Assembly (NCBI RefSeq): GCF_044542075.1
Contig: NZ_JBITTU010000005.1
Location: 62,001 to 126,000 of the forward strand
DNA length: 64,000 nucleotides
Source: Leeuwenhoekiella sp044542075
GTDB lineage: Bacteria > Bacteroidota > Bacteroidia > Flavobacteriales > Flavobacteriaceae
Direction of reading: 5' to 3'
This document shows, piece after piece, positions 27,048 to 35,086 of this stretch (its first letter is position 1; every line of letters begins with the position of its first letter). The notes below the pieces were generated by a model, which made no database searches, was not told the DNA's origin, and was given only the letters and a program-made list of their open reading frames with translations. The translations under genes and the position numbers were made by a program.

Positions 27048-28481
27048 ATGGTAGAAGAAAGTAAACAAGCAGGAGAAGAGAAAATTGTTTCCAACGAGGC
27101 AGTAAAAAAAGATGCTAAAAGCCTTTTAAGAAATATCCGTCAATTTATGTCTGAATTATTAGATATACGTGACGATACAGATAGAGATTCAACTATTGAA
27201 GCTGTAAAGAAAGATATTTCCTTTAAAGGGCATAACGCGTGGATTCTTATATTTTCAATATTTGTTGCCTCTATAGGTTTAAATGTTAGTAGTACTGCTG
27301 TAGTAATAGGAGCGATGTTAATATCTCCTTTAATGGGACCTATCGTAGGTATAGGTCTTTCATTAGCAATTAATGATATTGAGACACTACGAAGATCATT
27401 GATCAACTTAGCGGTTATGATAGTTCTTAGTGTACTTACCGCAACTATTTACTTTTTGATTTCTCCTATTACTGAATTAACTCCAGAACTTGAAGCACGT
27501 ACCTATCCTACCATATTAGATGTTCTGGTAGCTATATTTGGTGGGCTTGCTCTTATTGTAGGTAAAACTAAAAAGGGCACAATGGCAAGCGTAATCTTTG
27601 GTGTTGCAATTGCTACTGCATTAATGCCTCCATTGTGTACTGTGGGTTATGGTATTGCAATGGGTGAACCCTCCTACTATACAGGAGCCTTTTACTTATT
27701 TTCTATCAATGCCGTGTTTATTGCTCTTTCTACCTTTTTAGTATCTAAGCTATTAGGATTTCCTATGGTTAAATATGCAAATAGCAAGCGTCGTAGATTT
27801 GTTGCTCAAATGGCGTCGTTAGTGGCTTTAATTGTGATGATTCCTAGTATGTTCTTGTTTTATAATCTGTATAAAACACAGGTTTTTAATAGTGCTACAG
27901 ATGAGTATGTAAAAACAGTAATTAAATATGAAGGGGCAGAAGTTGTAAAATTATCTCAGGATTATAAAAGTAAGCGTATAGATGTTTATTTAATAGGTGC
28001 TCTAGTTCCTAAGCAGAAAATTGCAGAATGGTATGACGGCCTTCGTGAAAATGAAAATTTGAAAGAGGTAGATTTAAAAATTCACCAGGGCTCAGATCAA
28101 TCATCAGAAATGGCAGAACAACTTTCTAGTGCTGTAAGGTCTGGAATTCTTGAAGATCTTTATGTGAATAATCAGCAAGCATTGACCGATAAAAATAGTC
28201 AGATAGAATTACTTGAGAACGAAGTAGCACGATTACGATCTTCAGGTATTCCTTTTCAGGGATTAAGTGAAGAAGTTCACGTAAACTATGAAAGTATTGA
28301 GCGTTTTGGGTTCTCGAATACAATTAATACCGATTTTAAAAAGGCAGATACAATCCCTGTATTTTTTGTAAAATGGAATTCTAATTTGAATGAAGTAACT
28401 AAGAAAAAAGAAGAAATAAAATTAAGAAACTGGATTAAGATTAAGTATAATCTAGATACTTTAGATATTGCTCGCTATTAA
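27048..28481 (+). CDS. DUF389 family multi-pass membrane protein
   Basis: 477 aa. The central part (residues ~65-280) holds about six to seven membrane segments with the family pattern STAVVIGAMLISPLMGPIVGIGLSL, shortened here to key words: IGAMLISPLMGP and GVAIATALMPPLCTVGYG. The C-terminal ~190 residues are a soluble region with a predicted coiled stretch (LTDKNSQIELLENEVARL). DUF389 proteins are widespread membrane proteins with no proven function. The gene ends the SDR-SprT-manC run, and no terminator is visible before the convergent mlaF. Confidence 0.88.
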   Translation: MVEESKQAGEEKIVSNEAVKKDAKSLLRNIRQFMSELLDIRDDTDRDSTIEAVKKDISFKGHNAWILIFSIFVASIGLNVSSTAVVIGAMLISPLMGPIVGIGLSLAINDIETLRRSLINLAVMIVLSVLTATIYFLISPITELTPELEARTYPTILDVLVAIFGGLALIVGKTKKGTMASVIFGVAIATALMPPLCTVGYGIAMGEPSYYTGAFYLFSINAVFIALSTFLVSKLLGFPMVKYANSKRRRFVAQMASLVALIVMIPSMFLFYNLYKTQVFNSATDEYVKTVIKYEGAEVVKLSQDYKSKRIDVYLIGALVPKQKIAEWYDGLRENENLKEVDLKIHQGSDQSSEMAEQLSSAVRSGILEDLYVNNQQALTDKNSQIELLENEVARLRSSGIPFQGLSEEVHVNYESIERFGFSNTINTDFKKADTIPVFFVKWNSNLNEVTKKKEEIKLRNWIKIKYNLDTLDIARY

Positions 28482-28525
28482 TTGATTTTTGCTAAGATAA
28501 AGAGAGTAAATGGGAAATATGCGTA

Positions 28526-29302
28526 TTATTCTCCCGCTTGATCCTTTAATACAGCCTCACGTACCTTTTTAAATAGATCTGAAGAGTAAACAAAGTCAGT
28601 TACATCTTTGTTGTCTGTTTTAAAAATAGTGTCTTTAGAACCTTCCCAGGCTAGATGCCCCTTTTGTAGAAATACGATCTTTTCGCCTATTTCCATCACA
28701 GAGTTCATATCGTGCGTATTTATGATCGTAGTAATGCCATATTCGTGAGTTATTTCTTGTATAAGATTATCAATAAGTGTAGCCGTACGAGGATCTAAAC
28801 CTGAGTTAGGCTCATCGCAGAATAAATATTTAGGATTATTAACTATCGCTCGAGCGATAGCCACCCTTTTTTGCATACCTCCTGAGATTTCTGAAGGTAA
28901 TTTTTTATTTGCATCAATAAGATTTACACGTTTTATAACTTCATTAGCGCGTTCTAATCGTTCTGCTTTACGCTGCTTAGTAAACATTCTCAACGGAAAC
29001 ATTATATTTTCTTCTACCGTCATAGAATCAAACAACGCACTACCTTGAAATACCATTCCCATTTGCTCACGCAACGTGCGTTGATTTTCTGAAGAAAGTT
29101 CTGAGTAGGCTTCACCATCATAAAGTATACGACCTTCCGTAGGTCTAAAAAGACCTAACAAACATTTCAAAAAAACAGTTTTACCAGACCCACTTTGACC
29201 TATAATCAGGTTAGTCTTTCCTTTTTCAAAAGTTGTGGAAATTCCTTTTAAGACTAATTCATCTCCACCAAATCCTTTCTTTAAATCTTTAACTTCGATC
29301 AT
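28526..29302 (-). CDS. mlaF: MlaF-like ABC transporter ATP-binding protein
   Basis: ATPase of a phospholipid (Mla-type) ABC transporter at the inner membrane. 258 aa. Walker A GQSGSGKT, Q-loop MVFQGSALFDSMTV, signature EISGGMQKR and Walker B LFCDEPNSGLDP are all present; the SALFDSMTVEENI motif is typical of the MlaF/Ttg2A branch. Its start abuts the stop of the mlaE-like gene (1 bp overlap), giving a two-gene operon. Neither an MCE-domain MlaD nor MlaB/MlaC is adjacent. Confidence 0.93.
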   Translation of the reverse strand: MIEVKDLKKGFGGDELVLKGISTTFEKGKTNLIIGQSGSGKTVFLKCLLGLFRPTEGRILYDGEAYSELSSENQRTLREQMGMVFQGSALFDSMTVEENIMFPLRMFTKQRKAERLERANEVIKRVNLIDANKKLPSEISGGMQKRVAIARAIVNNPKYLFCDEPNSGLDPRTATLIDNLIQEITHEYGITTIINTHDMNSVMEIGEKIVFLQKGHLAWEGSKDTIFKTDNKDVTDFVYSSDLFKKVREAVLKDQAGE

Positions 29303-30039
29303 TAGCTTAAAAGTAATTGAGTGATAACGTAATTAGATAAAATGATAAATACACTGGTCCAAACAAATGAGGTTGTACTGGCTTTACCAACTTCAAGCGC
29401 ACCACCTTTCATATAATATCCAAAAAATGATGGGATGGTGGCAAGTAACAATGCAAAGACAAAAGTTTTTAAGAAAGCATACACGAGTTGAAACGGTATA
29501 AAATCTTCTTGAAGCCCTTGTATAAATTGATCACCGGTAGAAAAACCACCTAATACTGCTGCAGAGTAGCCTCCTAAAATACCAAGAAACATTGCGATAG
29601 CAATTACGAAAGGATAAAATAACATTGCTATAATTTTAGGGAAAACTAAATAGTTTAAAGAATTTATCCCCATAACCTCCAGAGCATCTATTTGCTCTGT
29701 TACTCTCATAGTACCTATGCTCGATGTAATAAAAGAACCTACCTTACCAGCCATTATTATAGAAATAAAGGTTGGGGCAAATTCTAAAATAATAGATTGT
29801 CTTGATGCAAATCCTATTAATGACTTGGGTAGTATGGGGTTATCCATATTCAAAGCAGTCTGTATAGCAACTACACCACCCACAAAAAAGGAGATAAAAC
29901 ATACGATACCTAGTGATCCTATGATTAGATCATCTATTTCTTTCAAAACAAGATTGCGTAGTACAGAGGTCTTTGTGGGCTTTATAAATACGCCCTTAAT
30001 CATCATAAAATAAAGACCAATCTCTTTTAGGTATCCCAT
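29302..30039 (-). CDS. mlaE: MlaE-like ABC transporter permease
   Basis: Membrane permease of the MlaE/TTG2B family, 245 aa with five to six membrane segments. Key stretches: the amphipathic N-terminus, VGGVAIQTALN, EFAPTFISIIMAGKVGSFITSSIGTMRVTEQIDAL, here named by GKVGSFITS and RVTEQIDALEVMG, which is the hallmark of the family, and the final TSFVWTSVFIIL segment. It moves phospholipid or related lipids between membranes together with MlaF, in a direction that differs among systems. The upstream 110 bp contains a minus-strand -7 box (TATTTTTG, 30066-30073) and several inverted repeats. Confidence 0.93.
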   Translation of the reverse strand: MGYLKEIGLYFMMIKGVFIKPTKTSVLRNLVLKEIDDLIIGSLGIVCFISFFVGGVVAIQTALNMDNPILPKSLIGFASRQSIILEFAPTFISIIMAGKVGSFITSSIGTMRVTEQIDALEVMGINSLNYLVFPKIIAMLFYPFVIAIAMFLGILGGYSAAVLGGFSTGDQFIQGLQEDFIPFQLVYAFLKTFVFALLLATIPSFFGYYMKGGALEVGKASTTSFVWTSVFIILSNYVITQLLLS

Positions 30040-30067
30040 ATTCTTTTATTCAGGCTTAAAAATAGCA

Positions 30068-30133
30068 AAAATAGGTGTGACGCCTATTTAAGATTAACTT
30101 AATCTTATTAATAAAACAAAGCCTTAGCTTTGT
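30068..30133. promoter_or_regulatory. Cluster of three inverted repeats between mlaE and pafA
   Basis: AAATAGG/CCTATTT (around 30069-30089, 7-base loop), the perfect 17-bp palindrome AAGATTAA-C-TTAATCTT (30090-30106), and ACAAAGC/GCTTTGT (30116-30133, loop CTTA). None carries a T run after it, so they look more like protein-binding or leader structures than terminators. The cluster sits between divergent genes. Confidence 0.35.
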
Positions 30134-30152
30134 GAAACAAATTAATTAATCG

Positions 30153-31796
30153 ATGAATTTTACACTTTTTAAGTCATACTCATTAGGTATTTTTCTAATA
30201 ATGAGTGTTTACAGTTTTGGTCAGGCAGAGTCTCAAAAACCTAAACTTGTTGTAGGTATCGTAGTAGATCAAATGCGCTATGATTATTTAACCCGGTTTG
30301 ATAAGCATTATGGTAGTGAAGGTTTTAAACGTTTAGAAAATGAAGGTTTTGACTGCCAGAATAATCACTTTAATTATGTGCCTACCTATACAGGCCCAGG
30401 TCACGCTTCAGTTTATACAGGAACTACACCGCAAAACCACGGTATAATATCTAACAACTGGTATAATAAGTTTGAGAAGAAGGATGTCTATTGTGCAGAA
30501 GATACCACTGTAGCATCAGTAGGAACTGCAAATAATTCTGTAGGACAAATGTCTCCTAGACGTATGAAGACTACAACTGTAACAGATCAAAACAGAATGC
30601 ATACGCAAATGCGCGGAAAAACAATAGGTGTTGCTATAAAAGATAGAGGGTCTATTCTACCGGCAGGGCATACAGCAAATGGAGCTTACTGGTTTTATGG
30701 TGCAAATGAAGGGCGTTTTGTTACGAGTACATACTATATGGAAAATCTTCCTAATTGGGTAAATGAATTCAATAATAAAAAGAAGCCAGAATCATACATG
30801 AAAGTTTGGGACACCTATAAGCCTATAAAAGAATATATCGAGAGTGGTAGTGATCTTAATGATTTTGAAGGTGGATTTAGAGGAAAAGAAACAGCAACTT
30901 TTCCTTATGATTTAAAAGAATTAGGAGCTACAAATGGCGGCTATGATATTTTAAAAACAACACCATACGGAAATTCACTTACTACAGATTTTGCAATTGC
31001 AGCAATTGATGGAGAGGATTTAGGTAAGGATGCAGATACAGATTTTCTTGCGGTAAGTTACAGTTGTACAGATTATGTAGGGCATAATTTTGGAGTAAAT
31101 TCTAAAGAAATTCAAGACACTTATATACGATTAGATCTAGAATTGGCACGTCTCTTTAAAGCTTTAGATCAGAAAGTAGGGAAGGGTAATTATACTGTTT
31201 TCTTAACAGCAGATCACGCAGCAGTAAACGTACCTGCGTACTTAACAAGTTTAAAAATCCCATCAGGATACTTCAAAGGTTCAGAATTTAATAAAGAACT
31301 GAGCGCTTTTGTAGCTCAAAAATACGGGAGAGATGATTTGATTGAAAACATATCAAACTATCAGGTTTTCTTTAGTTATGAAGTGCTGGCAAATGAGAAT
31401 ATTAATGCAGAAAATTTACAAAAGGATATTAAGCATTTTGCATTGCAATATAATGCAGTAGATAAGGTTTATACACGTGCTCAAATGGAACAAGGGGCTT
31501 ATGAAAGTGGTATAGCTTCTTTAGTTCAAAAAGGATTTAATCAAAAGCGTAGTGGTGACGTGTTTATAGTTTTAGATCCCGGTTATTTAAGTGGTGGAGG
31601 TACTGGCTCATCTCACGGCTCTGCGTTTAGTTACGATACACACGTACCTTTGCTTTTCTACGGAAATGGTATTAATAAGGGTAAGACCACACAAAAAACG
31701 GTGATACCAGATATTGCAGCTACTATTTCTGCTTTGTTAGGTATAGAATTTCCTAATGCGGTAACTGGTGATGTGATTTCAGAAGTTTTAAAATAA
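30153..31796 (+). CDS. pafA: PafA-type alkaline phosphatase (phosphate-irrepressible family)
   Basis: Periplasmic phosphomonoesterase of the alkaline phosphatase superfamily, 547 aa with a signal peptide (residues 1-24, SVYSFGQ). The catalytic residues line up with known PafA at a constant +1 offset: nucleophile Thr80 in YTGPGHAS, Asn101 in SNNWYNK, Lys163 and Arg165 in IKDRGSIL. Zinc ligands are in VVDQMRYDYL, CTDYVGHNFG, TADHAA and SSHGSAF. PafA enzymes are abundant in marine Bacteroidetes and release phosphate from diverse monoesters even when phosphate is present. It ends inside the convergent GT2 gene (9-bp overlap). Confidence 0.94.
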   Translation: MNFTLFKSYSLGIFLIMSVYSFGQAESQKPKLVVGIVVDQMRYDYLTRFDKHYGSEGFKRLENEGFDCQNNHFNYVPTYTGPGHASVYTGTTPQNHGIISNNWYNKFEKKDVYCAEDTTVASVGTANNSVGQMSPRRMKTTTVTDQNRMHTQMRGKTIGVAIKDRGSILPAGHTANGAYWFYGANEGRFVTSTYYMENLPNWVNEFNNKKKPESYMKVWDTYKPIKEYIESGSDLNDFEGGFRGKETATFPYDLKELGATNGGYDILKTTPYGNSLTTDFAIAAIDGEDLGKDADTDFLAVSYSCTDYVGHNFGVNSKEIQDTYIRLDLELARLFKALDQKVGKGNYTVFLTADHAAVNVPAYLTSLKIPSGYFKGSEFNKELSAFVAQKYGRDDLIENISNYQVFFSYEVLANENINAENLQKDIKHFALQYNAVDKVYTRAQMEQGAYESGIASLVQKGFNQKRSGDVFIVLDPGYLSGGGTGSSHGSAFSYDTHVPLLFYGNGINKGKTTQKTVIPDIAATISALLGIEFPNAVTGDVISEVLK

Positions 31797-32636
31797 CTTT
31801 TGTTTAATCTTCTTCCACCGAAGATTTCTTATAAAAGCACCTTCCTCTTGAGTAACTAAGTAGGGAAGGTGTTTTTTTTGTGCCTTATAAAAGCCTCTTA
31901 TATAATCGTTGAATAGTTGAAAGTTCTTTTTTCGTAAAGCTAATTTAGCGGAAGCGACCAGAGTAAGTAAAAGGCCATAACGCATACCATAAAATGCTTC
32001 ACCTTGTTTATATTTTGCTTTTGCCGAATAGGTATATCCGGTAGGTTTAAGGTGTTTAACTTGCAAATGCTCGTTAGTGTCAACCTCCCAGCCGTGGTAC
32101 TGCGCAAGTAATTCATCAAGGGTGTCCCAACCCATCGCTGTTTTTAAACCATTTATAGCCTTAAAACATTCTTTACGGTAGCACTTTAAAGCGCCACGTA
32201 TATGATCTTTATTAGTAAGATTTTCAAGCTCCCAAACCCCGTTTTTGTCTACGTAACAAAAGCCGCCGTACATACCAAGATTTGGCCTGCTTTTAAAATG
32301 TGTCACTAAAGTTTCTAAATAATCTTCAGGAAAAATTAAATCTGCATCAAACTTGCACAGCAAATCGTAGTTAGTTGTTAAGCGTTCTAAACCATAATTA
32401 AAGGCTTGAACAACCTTGCTCCCGGGCAAATGAGCGGCTTCAGATTTTTTTTGAATTAATTTAATAGTAGGATGCAAAGCAGCATATTTAGCAACGACAG
32501 CAGGTGTATGGTCTGTACTGCCATCATCAACCACAATTATCTTTTCGGCAGAAAAACGCTGCTTTAATAAAGAATCTAGGGTTAAGTTAATGAGATTTGC
32601 CTCGTTGTATGCAGGTATGATGATTACAATTTTCAT
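31788..32636 (-). CDS. Family 2 glycosyltransferase
   Basis: 282 aa GT-A fold enzyme. The N-terminus IVIIIPAYNEANLINLTLDSLL is the GT2 nucleotide-sugar site, followed by VVDDGSTDHT and the metal motif FDADLIFP. A later aspartate-rich motif GWDTLDELLAQYHGW fits the catalytic-base region. The C-terminus is basic and may touch the membrane. Donor and acceptor are unknown. The methyltransferase gene just upstream overlaps it by 4 bp (ATGA), suggesting both act on the same glycan or lipid; this is inference from the overlap. Confidence 0.9.
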   Translation of the reverse strand: MKIVIIIPAYNEANLINLTLDSLLKQRFSAEKIIVVDDGSTDHTPAVVAKYAALHPTIKLIQKKSEAAHLPGSKVVQAFNYGLERLTTNYDLLCKFDADLIFPEDYLETLVTHFKSRPNLGMYGGFCYVDKNGVWELENLTNKDHIRGALKCYRKECFKAINGLKTAMGWDTLDELLAQYHGWEVDTNEHLQVKHLKPTGYTYSAKAKYKQGEAFYGMRYGLLLTLVASAKLALRKKNFQLFNDYIRGFYKAQKKHLPYLVTQEEGAFIRNLRWKKIKQKLF

Positions 32637-33217
32637 TTTCGCTCTGCGTAAATCAAATAATATCTAGGTGTAAAAAGGCGTAATAAAGGTCTGAAACCTA
32701 TTTTCTTGACGGGATGTGTAAATTTTTCACGTTTTTTGATGATCCACCCTGATTTTTCTAGAAGCCAGTCAAACTGCCAGTCTTCAAACTCGTGATAATG
32801 CCGGTCCCACTTGTCGGTTTTACTCTGGTAAGCAGGAGAAAACCATAGTTTTAAAGGTATACTGGCTACTAATTTAGTAGCATTTATGTCGCTTAAAACA
32901 TTAAAAGGGGCTAGTAGATGTTCAAAAATTTCAAAAGCGGTAACCGCATCAACATCTGTATGTATTACTGCTTTTGTATTTGTATCAAGATCTTCTCCAC
33001 TGGTGTTTTGAACATTAAAACCTTCAGTTTTCATAATTTCTGAAAACGGATTTTCTACTCCTAAGTCAAGTATAGAACTTCCTGCCGGAAGCACTTCATT
33101 CAAGAATTTTGAAGTTCTAGCAAACCGCTTATTCGGAAAAGTTTTTTCGTACACAGAATATAGTATTTTCCCACTGCTGTGGATTAAAATTTGATGTCTC
33201 TCAAAATTTTTAAACAA
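32633..33217 (-). CDS. Class I SAM-dependent methyltransferase
   Basis: About 194 aa. The SAM-binding motif I is SSILDLGVENPFSE, motif II region is AVIHTDVDAVTAFEIFEHL, and post-motif strands follow; the ending RPLLRLFTPRYYLIYAERK resembles bacterial methyltransferases from glycan clusters. There is no in-frame ATG near the N-terminus: candidates are TTG 33217 (used here) and TTG 33223. The latter falls inside a minus-strand box TACTTTTG (33228-33221). The stop overlaps the GT2 start (ATGA), so the two are coupled. Confidence 0.82.
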   Translation of the reverse strand: MFKNFERHQILIHSSGKILYSVYEKTFPNKRFARTSKFLNEVLPAGSSILDLGVENPFSEIMKTEGFNVQNTSGEDLDTNTKAVIHTDVDAVTAFEIFEHLLAPFNVLSDINATKLVASIPLKLWFSPAYQSKTDKWDRHYHEFEDWQFDWLLEKSGWIIKKREKFTHPVKKIGFRPLLRLFTPRYYLIYAERK

Positions 33218-33323
33218 ATACAAAAGTAGGTGTTTGCTGGCATTTAGATTAAAAGTTTTGTTCGCTTGTTAAAAAGCTACTAGGGAAACTTAAATTCGCA
33301 GAAGTTCAGAACCTATAATTGTG

Positions 33324-33331
33324 TAGATTTG
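33324..33331 (+). promoter_or_regulatory. -7 box (TAGATTTG) before the ECF sigma gene
   Basis: TAGATTTG fits TAnnTTTG. It ends 30 bases before ATG 33362 and overlaps the alternative TTG start at 33329, which supports the ATG. Confidence 0.5.
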
Positions 33332-33361
33332 CAAGGTGTTGATACGACAGATTTAACAATT

Positions 33362-33913
33362 ATGGCAGACCACCAACTCAATCCCCATAAATGGGTTGAT
33401 AAATATTCTGATTATCTCTACAATTATACAATTGTAAAGGTTAATGATAAAGAGATTGCTGAAGATATAATTTCAGAAACCTTTTTAGCCGGGTTAAAAT
33501 CTATGAAAAATTTTAAAGGGGAAGCCAGCGAGCGCACTTGGCTTATCTCAATTCTTAAACGTAAAATTATAGACCATTATCGCAAAATAAACTCTAATAA
33601 GGGGAAGGCAGAGGTGCGTATGAATTATGCAAATGATGAAGATGCCGGTGATTGGTTAGAGGAACGCGTTGCAGACCCTTTTGATAAAACGGCAGAAGAT
33701 GACTTAGAGAACACAGAATTAGGAGTTGCCATTTATGCATGTATTGATAAATTACCAGAGAAGCAAGCCACTATATTCAGAAAAAAAACAATTGAAGGAC
33801 AGGATACAGAAACTATTTGTAAAGAATTTGATATTACACCGTCTAATTTATGGGTAATCATTCACAGGGCTCGTACAGCTCTAGCAAGTTGCTTACAAGA
33901 AAACTGGTTATAA
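33362..33913 (+). CDS. RNA polymerase sigma factor, ECF (sigma-70 family)
   Basis: 183 aa two-domain ECF sigma factor. Region 2 spans about residues 20-85, with YLYNYTIVKVNDKEIAEDI and the -10-reading helix GEASERTWLISILKRKIIDHYRK (named by RTWLISILKRK). Region 4 spans ~125-178, with LPEKQATIFRKKTIEG and the HTH DTETICKEFDITPSNLWVIIHRAR (named by ITPSNLWVIIHRAR). ATG 33362 is preferred to the TTG at 33329, which lies in a -7 box. A small zinc-motif gene follows after 3 bp and is its probable anti-sigma partner. Confidence 0.93.
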   Translation: MADHQLNPHKWVDKYSDYLYNYTIVKVNDKEIAEDIISETFLAGLKSMKNFKGEASERTWLISILKRKIIDHYRKINSNKGKAEVRMNYANDEDAGDWLEERVADPFDKTAEDDLENTELGVAIYACIDKLPEKQATIFRKKTIEGQDTETICKEFDITPSNLWVIIHRARTALASCLQENWL

Positions 33914-33916
33914 GAG

Positions 33917-34171
33917 ATGAAATTATTTGTAGATTGTAAAAAAGCAGGTCACATATGTGATAAAGGTCAATATAAGGATGCTTCCTTATTTGAAAAGATA
34001 AGTATGATTTTACATAACATGATCTGTAAACAATGTTCAGAATATTCTGAGCGTAATGTAAAACTTACAAAGCTTATTAATGATCCTAAATGCTTAAAGA
34101 TGCCAGAAGAGTGTAAAGAGCGTATAAAGGAGCAGCTGGAGCTAGAATTAGCTAAAAAGCAACAGGAGTAA
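33917..34171 (+). CDS. Small H-x3-C-x2-C protein, probable zinc anti-sigma factor
   Basis: 84 aa, no signal peptide or membrane segment. It contains His33-x3-Cys37-x2-Cys40 (HNMICKQC), the core motif of ZAS-type anti-sigma factors, plus an upstream Cys7/His12/Cys14 set that could supply further ligands, and a charged helical tail (ERIKEQLELELAKK). It lies 3 bp after the ECF sigma gene, the usual place for an anti-sigma gene. The pairing is inferred from motif and position; a redox or metal signal would be consistent with the cysteines. Its last 24 bases overlap the convergent UbiA-like gene. Confidence 0.65.
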   Translation: MKLFVDCKKAGHICDKGQYKDASLFEKISMILHNMICKQCSEYSERNVKLTKLINDPKCLKMPEECKERIKEQLELELAKKQQE

Positions 34172-34963
34172 AAACCAAAGTATAGGAATACCTTCTACAA
34201 AAAATGAGGAGTAGTACTCATTTTGATTTTTTAAAGATCTTAAAATAGCAATTGCTGTTATTGCAATGATTAGATAGTGAATTATACTATTTGAAGTGTT
34301 TAGTGAATCTTTAAAGAATTCTAAAACCACAGCGATAATTATCATAACTAAACCAAAAAGTTTAGTTTTTTTTATGCCTACTAATTGAGGGAGTGTCCCT
34401 AGATTAGGTGAGTCGTATTTTGCATCGCGTATTTCAAAGGGTACAATTAGCGCTAAAACTAATAGAAAGCGTTGGGTTATAATAATACTCATATCCCAGG
34501 ACCAGGGGGCATCAATATAGATAACCGGCAGATAAGCTGTAACACCAGCCCAAACAGCTGCAATTATAAAAATTTTGAGTGTGGGCACCATCCTTAGATT
34601 TTTTTTGTGAGGTAAAAAGGGTAATGCATATAGCACGGTTAAGACTGCCAGCGGGATACATGAAATCCAGAATCGAGGTTCAAAACCAGAAGCTATAACA
34701 AGCAGCGCTACGAAGCAAAAAAAAGAAAATAACTGAATGATTTTTAGCTTGTCTGTAAGGTTGCGGTGATGTAGTCCTGCGAGGGTTGCATATTTGACAA
34801 AATTATACCCGGTAATTGTACCAAAAAAAATAAAATAATTAAATGCTATTTCGTTTTCGAGATGCAATTCATGTTGTGTGATTAGGGCTATGCAAAGTAC
34901 AGCTAAAGCCACGTGAATACTGCTATTAATGTAAAAATCAAAAATGCCTTTTAGCGACTTCAT
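34148..34963 (-). CDS. UbiA-like multi-pass membrane protein
   Basis: 271 aa with seven to nine hydrophobic segments. The arrangement resembles the UbiA prenyltransferase family, and an aspartate-bearing loop PFEIRDAKYDSPNLGTLPQ matches the second UbiA motif (DxxxD near the membrane). The first motif (NDxxDxxxD) is not recognisable; the place is taken by FGTITGYNFVKYATLAG. It may therefore be a divergent or non-catalytic relative. ATG 34963 follows a minus-strand -7 box by 4 bases. The gene converges on the sigma/anti-sigma pair with a 24-bp overlap and is divergent from gcvP. Confidence 0.65.
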   Translation of the reverse strand: MKSLKGIFDFYINSSIHVALAVLCIALITQHELHLENEIAFNYFIFFGTITGYNFVKYATLAGLHHRNLTDKLKIIQLFSFFCFVALLVIASGFEPRFWISCIPLAVLTVLYALPFLPHKKNLRMVPTLKIFIIAAVWAGVTAYLPVIYIDAPWSWDMSIIITQRFLLVLALIVPFEIRDAKYDSPNLGTLPQLVGIKKTKLFGLVMIIIAVVLEFFKDSLNTSNSIIHYLIIAITAIAILRSLKNQNEYYSSFFVEGIPILWFLLLLLFS

Positions 34964-34967
34964 TTCG

Positions 34968-34975
34968 CAAATATA
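34968..34975 (-). promoter_or_regulatory. -7 box 4 bases before the UbiA-like ATG (possible leaderless start)
   Basis: On the minus strand TATATTTG-CGAA-ATG. With a start site about 4-7 bases after the box, the mRNA would begin at or next to the ATG. Confidence 0.5.
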
Positions 34976-35050
34976 GCATAACTGTTAATAAGTGCTTGAG
35001 GTCGTTGAAAAAGTCACTGTTTGATAGACTTTTATTCATAACTGAAATCG

Positions 35051-35058
35051 TAATTTTG
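35051..35058 (+). promoter_or_regulatory. -7 box (TAATTTTG) before gcvP
   Basis: TAATTTTG fits TAnnTTTG and ends 28 bases before the gcvP ATG. A TTTG at 35020-35023 is present but 27 bases away, too far for a standard -33 element. Confidence 0.5.
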
Positions 35059-35086
35059 CGGAATTCTAAACACACATAAATTGCAT

